Assembly (NCBI RefSeq): GCF_001680005.1
Contig: NC_033568.1
Span: forward strand, 496,001-560,000
Reading direction: 5' to 3'
Source: Plasmodium coatneyi
Taxonomy: Eukaryota; Apicomplexa; Aconoidasida; Haemosporida; Plasmodiidae
DNA length: 64,000 nt
In this document: in pieces, positions 52,954 through 64,000 of the stretch
How the letters are laid out: each line of letters begins with the position of its first letter
How positions within the stretch are numbered: position 1 is the first letter of the stretch
Notes under the pieces: generated by a model
Database searches by the model: none
Told to the model about the DNA's origin: nothing
The model's input: the letters and a program-made list of their open reading frames with translations, nothing else
Made by a program: the position numbers and the translations under genes

Positions 52954-55386
52954 TTAAATAGCCAGCTCCTTCAAGTAACTCTTCTTGGACATGAATCTGT
53001 CCATAAACTCACTCTCACTGGAAGAAGAAAAGAGGTAATTAACTTCGTCCTTAATTTTCATATAGTTGGAAATTTTATTTTTGTAATTTTCACTAACACT
53101 GGAGGATGTGTCAATGTTTAGCTTTTCCTTGAGGTAGTATTTATTTTCCGCTGACTCCAGTTCTTCCACCTTTTCGTAGGCCTTTTCAATCACGTCTTTT
53201 GGTAACTTAGCAATTTCAGCAACATTGACACCATAGCTTTTGTTCGATGCGCCATCCTTAATTTCGTACAAGAAGCAGATTTTCTTCTGCTTCTGATCAA
53301 TAGTCGTTTCGACATGCCTGTTGATGACTCCCTCACACTGATAAGCAATGTTTGAAATTTCATGAAAATGTGTAGCAAATAAACAGAAGCATTTTATGTG
53401 GTCCAAAATGTATTTTCCAATGGACCAACTGATCCCTAACCCTTCGTAGGTGGAGGTACCCCTTCCCAATTCATCCACAATGATGAAGGAATTTTTGTCT
53501 GCATTTTTAACAATAGCGGATGCTTCTATCATTTCGGATAGGAAAGTCGATATACCCTTTAACTGAAAATCAGAAGCACCTACTCTACACATAACTTGAC
53601 TAAAAACAGGAACTTCACAAAAATCGCACGGCACAAACATACCTATTTGAGCCAGGATACAAATTATAGCTGTCTGTCTGATATACGTACTTTTCCCTCC
53701 CATATTCGGTCCAGTAACTATTATCAATCTGCTTTCTTTTTTATTCATGTTAATATCATTTGGAATGAAGTTACTCAAATTGTGCTGCAGTTCTAACAAT
53801 GGGTGTCTGGACTTTTTCATAATTACATTCTCGCCATCTTCTACTACAGTTGGCCTTACGTACGGAAAGGGGGAATTATAACAAACAACGGCAAAGGATA
53901 CTAACACATCCAAGGTGGATACAATTTCTATAAATTTCTCTATCACGGGTGTGTAGGTCGACACGGCACATATAGTCTTTTTGACAATTTCCAGTTGCAA
54001 CGTGTTGTAAATATTTAAACAATGCTCATACTGTTTACATAGACCTTTTAAAGTGTTAGTCGTGAAGAGGAGTTCGTTTTTATTCATGCGAACTGATATG
54101 CATTTTTTTTGGTGTTGAATTAGGGTGGAATCCTTTTTGGATACTCTAAATAGGAATACGTTTGTGTTACAATCTACCAGTCGGATGTCTTCCCTGTTGG
54201 TCCTCTTATAACGTCTGTCACATACGTCTGAAAATAAATCCCTTTCGACGTCCTCTTTATGTCTTTTAATTTTTTTCATTAAAGCATTTTTTTCGTTTGA
54301 TATTTCTTCCAGTTCTTCATCAAAATTTTTAGAAATTAAATATTCTTTGTTTTCTTCAATTTCTTTCAGATCTATGGTCATTTCGATCATGTCTAACAAT
54401 TTGGAGAAATTATTTAATACTTCATGTAGGGGGTTCACAATCATTTCAATTATCGTTTGTTTGTGTTTCCCTTCAATTGATACTAAGGAAAAGTATATTT
54501 CCTTAAAGTCCAAAATGGCATAATACAGCTTGACAATATCCTTTAGAATCATTTCTTCATTATATCTAGAATTCCCCTTTAGTTCGTTATTTTGATTAAT
54601 CTCCTTTAAGTAGTGATTCAGTTTGTCCAACTCGGGGATTCTTTTCAGGTAATTACAATACACGCTGTTGCGCAAATCATCCTCTTCTATGAACGTTTCA
54701 ACGATGTTTAACCGTTTATTAATTTCGGCCACACTTGTCAAAGGCTGCGTTAACCAAGACACTAACTTCTTATACCCGATGGTTGTGTTACACTTATTTA
54801 AAAATTTTAGCAAACTCGTATTGTTACTGTAACTATGTGTGTTCTTTTTGTTGGGAAGTATATTTAGTGCGCTGATAGCTGCCTTGTCCAATCGCATGTA
54901 CAGATCCATGTTGTGTATGTTAATACTACACTGGTAGTGTATGTCTTTATTTTCTTTAACTTTCAAATGGTTTATTAAAACCATTAAGCATTTGCATGCG
55001 TTTTGTAACTCTAAATGTTTATCGTAATTTCGAACGTCGTCATTTTGTGGAATTATTAATTTTAACTCCTCTTGCAAATTTGATACATCGTATTTTTTCC
55101 TCTCCAGGGTATAGGCCTCTATGTTACACATTTTAAATAAATTTAAAAGCCTCTCGTCATCAACCACATCGTTCATGCTGTTAAAAAAGCACTTGTATGG
55201 CCTCTTCTGTATCAACAAAGATTCCAAGGCCGTGAAATACCCATTATCAATAAATTCGGTCAACAAAAATTCATACTTTAAATAGTTATAGAAGCATACA
55301 CCTACTGTTTTCTGGTACTTCTTCGTGTCAATATACAGGCACAATATTTGTTCATCGTTTAGTTCTACCCCCTCGCCGTTTTCCAT
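52954..55386 (-). CDS. MSH2: DNA mismatch repair protein MSH2
   Basis: The ATG at 55386 (MENGEGVELNDEQ) is chosen because the upstream in-frame extension has no ATG. The protein has 810 residues. MutS order is visible: N-terminal mismatch-recognition/connector region, lever/clamp helices (NTSLLKFLNKCNTTIGYKKL and onward) and the C-terminal ATPase. Walker A is GPNMGGKSTYIRQ near residue 560. Walker B and signature are DELGRGTSTYEGLGISWSIG near residue 637, followed by FATHFHEI. It is shorter than human MSH2 (934). The family role is mismatch recognition as a heterodimer with MSH6 in the nucleus. Intronless. Confidence 0.95.
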   Translation of the reverse strand: MENGEGVELNDEQILCLYIDTKKYQKTVGVCFYNYLKYEFLLTEFIDNGYFTALESLLIQKRPYKCFFNSMNDVVDDERLLNLFKMCNIEAYTLERKKYDVSNLQEELKLIIPQNDDVRNYDKHLELQNACKCLMVLINHLKVKENKDIHYQCSINIHNMDLYMRLDKAAISALNILPNKKNTHSYSNNTSLLKFLNKCNTTIGYKKLVSWLTQPLTSVAEINKRLNIVETFIEEDDLRNSVYCNYLKRIPELDKLNHYLKEINQNNELKGNSRYNEEMILKDIVKLYYAILDFKEIYFSLVSIEGKHKQTIIEMIVNPLHEVLNNFSKLLDMIEMTIDLKEIEENKEYLISKNFDEELEEISNEKNALMKKIKRHKEDVERDLFSDVCDRRYKRTNREDIRLVDCNTNVFLFRVSKKDSTLIQHQKKCISVRMNKNELLFTTNTLKGLCKQYEHCLNIYNTLQLEIVKKTICAVSTYTPVIEKFIEIVSTLDVLVSFAVVCYNSPFPYVRPTVVEDGENVIMKKSRHPLLELQHNLSNFIPNDINMNKKESRLIIVTGPNMGGKSTYIRQTAIICILAQIGMFVPCDFCEVPVFSQVMCRVGASDFQLKGISTFLSEMIEASAIVKNADKNSFIIVDELGRGTSTYEGLGISWSIGKYILDHIKCFCLFATHFHEISNIAYQCEGVINRHVETTIDQKQKKICFLYEIKDGASNKSYGVNVAEIAKLPKDVIEKAYEKVEELESAENKYYLKEKLNIDTSSSVSENYKNKISNYMKIKDEVNYLFSSSSESEFMDRFMSKKSYLKELAI

Positions 55387-57706
55387 TTTGTCTTTTCTGC
55401 TTATTCGAGGGAAGTGCAACTGCAGAGTTATGCAAAAGGTTTTTCTTTCCCGCGTTACGCTAAATTGGGTAATACTATAGACGGGCTAGGTGCGTTAGAT
55501 ACACGAATGTGCACATACGTAGTAACTATGCTTGGATATGCTCACACTATGTACGTAATTGTATATTCACGTAACTACATCCGTGTGGGCGCAAGTGGTT
55601 AGATTTTGCTCTTATTATGACACAGCACAGTGCGCCTCTTAATCCATTTGTCCCCCTTACAAACGAAAAATTGGGATATGTGTGTAGGGGAAAGATACCC
55701 TATACACAAATTGCACAACGGCGTGAAAGCTTTAAAGGCAAAATTGGGGGATTTAGTTTATCTCAAATTTGATAAAAATCGAAATGGAGAAAAAAAGGAA
55801 AAGGCAGAACAAAGACCGATTTTTGTTTTCTTCAAATGGCCTTTTGGCCTTAGCAATTCACGATATTAGGATACGTGATGTGGACTAAAAAACGTGCGAA
55901 CGGGTGTACGTGCATACGTCACCACTGTTAACATATCTGTACAGATATACACAAATATATGATTTTTGTGCACGTGGGCAGGCGTATCGTCAGTTATAAA
56001 CACATATGACATTTCTATTAGATTTTTTCCCCCTTTTTTGATGCGCGCGGAAAACCCATGTGAAAGCTCTCCCTCGGTGGTTTCACTCTTTCGAGTTGGT
56101 ATTGTACACCATGTACATATATATATTTATATTTATGGGTATACCTTTGAACAAAAATGCCCCCTGCACACTTTCGTACATATTATTTTCACGAGGTGAC
56201 ACTCTTTAGCTATTAAACTTTTATGTACCACAGCTAAGTCCCACTTGAGAAGTAACTTTGCAACGTAAGGTGTATAAGAATATACAGCACAAAATTTGCT
56301 TTTTCCTGTTAACTGAAAAAAGGAAAAATGACGAAATGGGTAATTTCAAAATTGATTATGAAAAAATTTATTTAGGTTTTTTCAATTTTCTGAAAAATTT
56401 ACAATGTTAAGGTGTGTATGAAATTACTTATCTGAGCTTGGTTTAGTTTGGTTTTTTTTTTTTTTATTGTCAAAATGGTATAAGGAAAAGTGTAATTTGC
56501 GCAAAACTTTTAAAAAAATTCATGTGTGAAAGACAATTTTGATTACAAAAAAAAATATGAAGCAGGAAATCTCTCTTTCGAAACTCTCTAAACATATTTG
56601 CTTGATCAAATTTCATACATATGACGAATGATGCTACTCGCAATCCGAAAAAAGGTGAACATACTTGTCAGTACATATAACCAGGGTGTGCATATGTACT
56701 GATCAAATTGATATATCAAAAGGAGCATAAACAAATTACGCACAAAAAAAAAAAAAATCATTGTGAAATTTCATTTTTATACGCTTTAAAAAACAAATGT
56801 TCCAACCCGCAAAAGGCGAATTAAGTTTGAAATTGAAGTTATCAGTTCCAGGTTTACAAAAAAAAATTGTGAAGTTCGGTCTCCACTCTTCTGTTTTCTT
56901 TTTTTCCTTTTGTGTGTTTAAAATAAAATACTCCTAATTTTACATATGTACAAATGTTGGATTTCCTTAATTTAAAACTTTTTCGAGGAACTTTGATGCA
57001 AAAATGAGATTACCACGTAAGCCCTTACAATTTTATACGCTAAAACGAGTCTTCCCTTAAGCGATGTACATTTGCAACTTTTTTAAAAAAGTTTATCATT
57101 ACGCAGGCAGTGTAAGAAAATTTCTCGTTTTCCGCGCTTCCCGCGCTTGAAAAATATTGCATTAATTTTGTGCGCTTATAAATTTAAGCCGCATACATAA
57201 ATAAAATATGTATATATAATAATATAGCGATATTTTTCCCCACCCCTTGATTTTAACCTTTTAAATGATTTTTTCCCTTTGCGAATTTTTTATACAATAA
57301 TATATACTCCCTTGTTTTCTTAAAAAATGTATGTAACACTGTATGAATTGTTTTGAAGAATTCACATTTTACAATTTTCAACTTAAGCAAAAAAAAAAAA
57401 ATATAAGAACGCATAAGTTTATAAGTGTACAATCCCATTATGTGAACTATGTCATGTTTGCTTTTTTCTCAAACAAAATAGAGGCGCTTTTTTAAGAACA
57501 ACAAAAGAGGGGAGAAACATAAATGTGACGAACTATTACGTTTTGTTAAGAATAATGTTTTAAAGTACTTTAATGACAAATGAAATATGTAAAAATATAG
57601 AACATACACAATTTTTTTTTTTCTTATGCTATCTTATACGGCCGGTGTTCGTTAAAGCATTACTTAATTTTTGAAAAAAAAAAATTTTTTTTTCATCTTC
57701 TACATA
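55387..57706. promoter_or_regulatory. Divergent promoter region, MSH2 / membrane protein gene
   Basis: 2.3 kb, increasingly A/T-rich to the right, with poly(T) near 56453 and poly(A) near 56744. No gene is supported. Small frames at 55630-55869 and 55966-56199 look like chance. Confidence 0.45.
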
Positions 57707-60203
57707 ATGATTTTCTTGGGATTAAATAGTGATTACAATGCTAGAATAAATTTTAAAATAAAATTTATTGTAAAATCAATAATAAAAGTTTTAACTAAGC
57801 ATTTAGTATTAATAAGTATTTTAAATCTGATCATCTCACTATGCTACAACTATATTGTAAATGAAGACAATACTCGTAAGTGTCGGGAAGAGGAAAAATA
57901 AGCACATGTTTGCACATACACGCATGCACATATGTGTATGCATGTACAGAATGACACTCTGCCCATCTGTCAGTCGTTTGTGTCTGTCTTCGAAGGAATA
58001 TAATTCAAATTAGATGCAAACTCATTTCACTCCATGTTAACACTCCATTTTTTCTCCCCCTTTTTTTTTTTCTTTTAAAGACCAGCTAAATATTGTAGCG
58101 CATTTATTAAGAGGAACGTTTGTTAGCTCCGTACCATCATGTTTAACCCTATCATTATTAATATTTTTTAAGGAGCACAGCCTAAACAGTAATTACCCTT
58201 TTGAGATGTTTCCATCGATGGAGATTATTGCATCATACCATGCCGAATATGTCCATGCATACACCTGTGTGGATATGTACATATGTAGTCAACGGCTTTT
58301 TCCTTTCTTTCCTACACAGATTACAAGTACAAGGAATGGAATTTGATAAACGTATTATGCGTAGTATTAACCTTTTATAGCATATTTTACACGAAGACTG
58401 TTTTTTCAAAGGACTATGGGAACAATATATACGATATCCTCTACGTGGCATCTATATCGTAAGTGCATAACAATCGTTAACAATTTTTTGTACATATTTT
58501 AGAAGTACATTTCGTCAGCGCATACATATGGGGAGAACATAAAAACGTTCATTTGTTAAAATATGCACAAGTACCATTATTGGAAATTTCCCTCTATTGA
58601 GCACAGCAGTGACACAAAATAAAACCTTGTCTTAGACAAAAATAAAACAAAACAATGTTGCTAGTGATTACCCCATTCAGTTTACGCAACGTAATAATTT
58701 AAATCTGTCCATATGTACTACACACATATGTTTGTGTACGTCCCCCCCTTCCCATCTTAGGTACATTTTGCAGAAAAGGTTCAATACCAGGAAGTTGAGC
58801 ATTCATAATTTCCAACAATGCATGAACACGGAAACGAAGAACATAATTGAGCTCATTCAGAAGGTAAACATTTAAATGAATTTTCCATTATTTTATTATT
58901 TTTTTTTTCTGCGCCACCTCGAATTTTCAAGTGCATATGAAATTTACGTCACACACAAGTTGAATAAACAGCCCTATGTGCGTGAACACGTAACATTTTC
59001 TTCTTTTGTAGGGAATAATTTTAAATATAATGCCACTTGTTTGCTCATACGTACTGAGTTTCATTGTCGACATATTATTAACAATAATTAACAGCATTAG
59101 TTTCAACATTATCGTAAGTATACTAACCCACCCATTTGATGTGATATTGAGTTTGCCAAAAATATACAACTTATCAAATATCTACGTTCTTACGAATTTT
59201 TCTTATTGCGTCTCGATACTTTCATCAATATGGATAACGGCAATATTGGAATATCATTTTATAATTTTCAATTTTATATTTAATAAATATGACTGTAAAG
59301 TACTGACGTCGCTAGATAAATTCCCAATGCATAACCAGTGCTCCTATCATGATGAATTCTTCGTCGTTACGTGCATCTACAACTACTTGAAAGATATAAG
59401 CTACAGAATAAAAGGGAATAACATTGAGATAACAAATATGGACAAGAAGACCAAGTTGAAACTACTGTTATTTAAAAAATTAATATTAATTAATGCAAGT
59501 TTGAAATATAAAGATGAGATAAGCATCTTGAGTCACTTATGTAACCCTATAAACACAATATTATTTGAAGACAACAAGTTTTGGAACGCCTACATAGATT
59601 CATGTATACTGTGCATTGAAGATTTAATTTGTCAATTAAAAAAATATATAAATATTTTAAATCATAACCAAACTATTTATTCTGTTGAAGAAAAAGCAGA
59701 ACTGAAGAGTGTATTAGAAAAGAACAGAATAAATAAATTAAAAGATACCATAGTATTAACATGTATATATTTAAAAGGAGTTGCCCTATGGTCAATTGCA
59801 ATAAGCATTATCTGCAAAAATGTCATAGTATCGGTTATTAGGAAGTTATCCTCCATCATAGTTTCCTTATCCTATGTTTTATTTGACTTTTTAAATTTCA
59901 TCAAAATAAATGAATTGTATGACCCACTGCATCACCTACTTTATGGTAAACCCCCAGTTTATTTTAGCTCGTGTCCTGCGCCCCAGCGCTTGCCACAGTT
60001 TTAATGAGCCATAAATATACACATGCATGTAATATATATGCATATTTACCTGCGTATTTCTTTTTCCCTTTTCAGAAATGAATTCCATTGTGGACATTTT
60101 TAAATTTTATAAGGAAGATATTTTAGACAACAAGTATCAGTACTCCTACAACTTATATAAAGGATTATCGTATCTGTTTAGAAATAAATCCCTAAGATAC
60201 TGA
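57707..60203 (+). CDS. Polytopic membrane protein, six exons; possible NDC1-like nucleoporin
   Basis: Proposed model: join(57707..57875, 58081..58188, 58320..58458, 58761..58863, 59012..59945, 60076..60203), 526 residues, all GT-AG with matching phases. It starts MIFLGLNSDYNARINF; the TTG-led extension upstream is not used. About six TM segments lie in the first 230 residues (e.g. LVLISILNLIISLCYNY, SCLTLSLLIFF, INVLCVVLTFYSIFY, VCSYVLSFIVDILLTII, SYCVSILSSIWITAILEY). A long, mostly soluble helical C-terminal part follows, ending YLFRNKSLRY. Six N-terminal TMs plus a soluble C-terminus is the layout of the pore-membrane nucleoporin NDC1, but I see no decisive motif, so this is only a suggestion. 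It is the last gene before the A/T-rich block. Confidence 0.75.
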
Positions 60204-63200
60204 TTGTTTTTCGTCGTAACAAGACAAAGCACTTAATAATTTTATCCCGTTGTTAAAGTATGTTAATTTTCCCACCATTAAACATGCTATATCAACGTTT
60301 ATTTTTTTTAGAAACATATTTTTTAAAAAGGCAATTTTCTAAAAAGAAAAAAAAAGTCTGTTACAGCATTTTTCATCATGACTCTTTTTTTTTAGTTTTT
60401 ATTTGTCTAAAAACATACAAAATTTGTTCAAGCTTTTGTGTATTTTGTAAAAGTAACCTTGTTTTTTCTATTAATGTACATTTAGAAAAAAACAAATTAA
60501 ATGAATTAAGTCGTTTAACTCTGTTTACGTAAAAACAATTCTTATATGAAATTATACTTATGCACAAGTTTTTACAATACAAAAAAAATATATGCATATT
60601 TTTACCGTTTTTTTAAAAATGAAAACTTTCTAAGAAAACTCTAATATTCTTAAATTTTGAATTTCATTTTTTTGTAAATGCAGCCTCGTATAATATTTTG
60701 CCGCAAGTTTAGGACAAATTGTCCCGAACTTCACATTATGTATAACGGACAGTTATATCATCCTTTACTATCGATTGAACGGTTGTGATAATTATATCTG
60801 CTTTATTAGACTTCATAAAATTATAAAAAAATGAATTCTCCACTTAAGCGTTCTGTTGTTATTCTTTTGCCCCGTATTATATATTCTTTAATTTGTCTAT
60901 TCATAGTATTTTTCACTATTTTTCACTTCTTACCGTTTCTGGGTTTCTTCGCGTATGCTCACGATTAAAATAACAGGATCCAACATTTTTGTTACTTAAT
61001 ATGGGATAGTAAAATTTTCTTCCTGACGCACGAATACATACAATGTTAACGTATTACACGATTGCAAAAGAATTATATTTGCAATAATGTACCTCATAAA
61101 TTATGCAGAAGGCAGTAAACATTACAGAAATATTGTAGACTTCAATTATTCTGCAGCTCTTTTGTGAAACCTATAACACACAATTTGTATTGATTTAATT
61201 CAAATATGTAAAGGAACGTGTTGTTTTTACATTTGAAAAAGCTGAAATGTTGCCACATTTTATCACGCGTAATGTTAGGAAAGCTTTCTCATCCGTAATT
61301 TACCTAATATCCTCAGCTTCAATAAAAATAAAATAAAAATATTTAGGCCCATTCAGTTTTAACACAAGGAATGGCCTAGGCATTATAAGAAAAGATGACC
61401 CTATATGCGGCTTTACATAAATTAAAAGTGAATTTTGTTATGATAATCGGTGGCAAATTTTATATTCTTGTACAGCTGGTGTTCTTAATGTTTTAAACAA
61501 AAAAATAAATGTGTCACAAATTTTTTTTTCATTTTAAAGCCATTTCAGTATAATATAAAAACAGAACATATTTTTAATATATACAATTGTTTCTGTTCTA
61601 TGTCTACAGGGTAGGTTCATACATACAGGATTAAACATTTTCTGTTCTTAATGATCATATGTATGATTAGTAAAGAACTTTTTTTTACACTTATATGTGC
61701 GAGTATTTTATTTGTTTTAAATTATCACATCATCTCTGTTATTTCTACGAAATTTTCTTCTTTCGGCCTTAAAATCGTGAACCAGGGAATTACATATGTA
61801 CTAAAAACTAAGAATAGTTAAATAAAACATATTCGATATTGAAATGTGTTTTTATGTAAATAACATGAGGAATAGACAATTTCAGAAATATTATGAACTT
61901 TTGCATAAGTTATCCTTCAGGTCACAACAAATATCTGCCAGATGGTTATTGGAGTGGCTCACTTGTGTGAAGACTTAAAGTTTAGTTTTTTTAAGTGAAA
62001 AAAAAAAAAAAATCAATGGTGATTCTTCTATTTTTTTGAGCACGTCATTATTAACATTTAAAATGTAATATGTATCTATACAGATGATACTTTCCATGTG
62101 TATAATATGCTATTTCTAATGATACGCCTATAGATTCTTATAAAATATTTCAACCCATTAGTTTATTTTTCTTAAATGACCTCCCGTTATTCATGCTTCA
62201 TTCATGTTTATATTGATTACTATTACCTACAACTTAGTTTATTGCCCCTTGCTTACAGGGAAAAAATGTAAATTCCTTTTAAATTTGGCATAAGCTTTAA
62301 AAATATTTTATTTGTCCAAATAACATTATTCCCTCTTTACAACAGAAAACGAGATGTGTTTCATATGAACATAAAGTTTTAAAATAAAAGAAGACACATA
62401 ATTTTGCTACTAGAAAGATTTCTGCGTCTTGTAAAAATATAAAATTTTGTAGAATATTTGTAATTTCATTTTTCTTTGGTTTCATAAAGAAAACATTAAT
62501 TTCTGTTTATAAACAAAGATTTATTACCTTGTAGGATAGGGCAAAATAAAGATTTTAATCTTAAGGGTCCCACATAATGAAGCAATTTATAAGTCACATT
62601 CTATGATAAACTGTCTACTTTGGAGTGAAAACGCATGTTTACATTTCAAACTATTTTGCAATATAAATGTTTCTTAAAAATACAGTTGCTTTTTTCTAAT
62701 TAGTTATTCAAAACATGAATAATGATATTCTAAAGGTATGCAAAACATGACAGAAACCATTCATTCTGAGAGAATATTTTACTGTTTCACAATTCAATAT
62801 TTTTGTGCATACCTACTTTTACATTTTTAAGGAAATAACCAATATGCTACAATGCATGATATATGCATATATATATATTTTTTTTTTTCCCTAAAATGAT
62901 TGACATTTCATCATACTTTTCATTCTTATCTGTTAGTAATGACACTTGTCTGTTCTCTTATAAAAACTATTCAGTATAGACTATATTACCATAAATACAA
63001 AATAGACAAATGCACACTACCAACACTATATTAACATACATTTTCTCCATTTATTGAGCACAAGCTTAATGAATTAGATTTCAATTTACTCCATGGGATG
63101 ACACTTAAAACAATATAATATACATTTATATTAAAAGAATAAAAGTTCCACACAATATATATAACATAATTAAAACTTCATATGGGGCAAAACAATTATT

Positions 63201-63300
63201 GAATTTTCCTTTTAAAGATAAATACGTTTGAATTTTAGATAACCCGATATAAAATAATATTGAAAGGTCTATGATCCTTTATCGCATTAGTCATTTCAGA
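60204..63300. other. Gene-free A/T-rich flank
   Basis: Three kilobases without a supported gene. Frames at 60260-60532 and 62297-62485 have A/T-driven composition and no features. It may be pericentromeric sequence. Confidence 0.55.
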
Positions 63301-64000
63301 ACTAAAGTAAAAATATATTTAAAATAAGACTTTCGCATAAATCGATATATATGAATTAACCTATGTAAACATGAATTAAAAGACAAAAATATTAAATTAA
63401 AAATTAAACTGAATGCATAAACTTAATATTTATAATACATATGTTTTGAATAATAGACAAATTAAAATAAATGGTATTACATATAAATATAAATTGAAAT
63501 ACATTAATCAATATATAATTATTATTAATATATATTAAATAATAATTAAAATTATTATAAATTAAATGAAATAAAATAAATAAGAAATAACAAAACTAAC
63601 GAATAAATTAAATTAAATAAGCAAAAATATAATTAAAATAAATTAATTATTAAAAATATTATTTTTAGTTATTATTTATATATATATAAATTAATAAATA
63701 ATAAATTTAATTAAATATATCAAATAAAAAATGTTATATTAATTATTAATATAAAATATATTAAATTAAAAAAGGCAAATTAATTATTAATATAAATAGA
63801 AATATATATTATAATTAAATAATATAAAAATTAATTTTACACATTAATTATAATTATTATTTAAAAAAATAAATAAGGAATATTTAAGTATTTGTTAATA
63901 ATAAATATAAACTAAATGTAAAATTATAAACAGGAATTATAAATTATTTAAAGCATATATAATAAATAATTAAAATAAATTAATAATTAAATATATAATT
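63301..64000. other. Extremely A/T-rich block, probable centromere edge
   Basis: Almost all A and T (by eye well over 90%), made of short TTAAATTAAT and AATATATAAT-like words without a fixed repeat unit, and running off the right edge. Plasmodium regional centromeres are gene-free blocks of 2-4 kb with about 97% A+T. This fits in composition and in its gene-free flank, but the block is cut by the window. Confidence 0.6.

Noticed and set aside
60260..60532. 90-codon frame after the NDC1-like gene
   Set aside because: A/T-driven Phe/Lys/Leu composition without splice partner; lies in the gene-free flank.

Overview
The window is nuclear DNA from a malaria parasite of the Plasmodium knowlesi lineage (P. 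knowlesi itself, or a close relative such as P. coatneyi). It carries two multi-exon SICAvar-type antigen genes and several KIR genes, lying in the chromosome interior beside single-copy housekeeping genes. Intron, splice-site, poly(A/T) and (TA)n patterns are all Plasmodium-like. All exon boundaries were built by hand from reading frame, GT-AG signals and phase. None is supported by transcript data.

Left half (1-29 kb), variant-antigen island. In order it holds: the 3' part of a proline-rich two-TM protein gene (+); KIR-1 (-), with a segment resembling host CD99; SICAvar-A (+, eight exons, shortened cytoplasmic tail); KIR-2 (-) and KIR-3 (+), head to head; an orphan KIR last exon (-); a homopurine and degenerate-repeat block; SICAvar-B (+, nine exons, apparently complete tail); and a decayed duplicate of a SICA tail. 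The two long SICAvar introns before the tail exon are filled with GT-rich and telomere-like tandem repeats. Telomere-type heptamers also occur inside the coding repeats of the tail exon. The SICA proteins would be exported to the infected red-cell surface and undergo antigenic variation. KIR proteins are single-TM members of the same surface repertoire (the pir superfamily).

Right half (30-60 kb), conserved core. Genes are EBP1/PA2G4-like (+), a large MFS transporter (-), a WBP11-like splicing factor (+), a six-exon polytopic membrane protein (-), an ANP32-like LRR acidic protein (-), exosome subunit RRP41 (+), a 63-residue membrane protein (+), a CorA/MRS2-type Mg2+ transporter (-), mismatch-repair MSH2 (-) and a six-exon polytopic membrane protein with NDC1-like layout (+). 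From memory, several P. falciparum orthologues (PA2G4, MFS, MSH2) lie together on chromosome 14, so this looks like a syntenic core block with an antigen island inserted at its left edge.

Right end (60.2-64 kb). The sequence is gene-free and becomes almost pure A/T in the last 0.7 kb. With the neighbouring core genes this suggests the edge of a regional Plasmodium centromere.

Most notable points: CD99-like mimicry and apparent intron loss in KIR-1; a collagen-like Gly-X-Y run in SICAvar-B; telomere heptamers that are both coding sequence and the apparent truncation point of SICAvar-A; proline-rich coding repeats matching KIR-intron repeats; conserved KIR upstream blocks with a perfect palindrome; and an unexplained 19-bp-stem hairpin near 43.9 kb.
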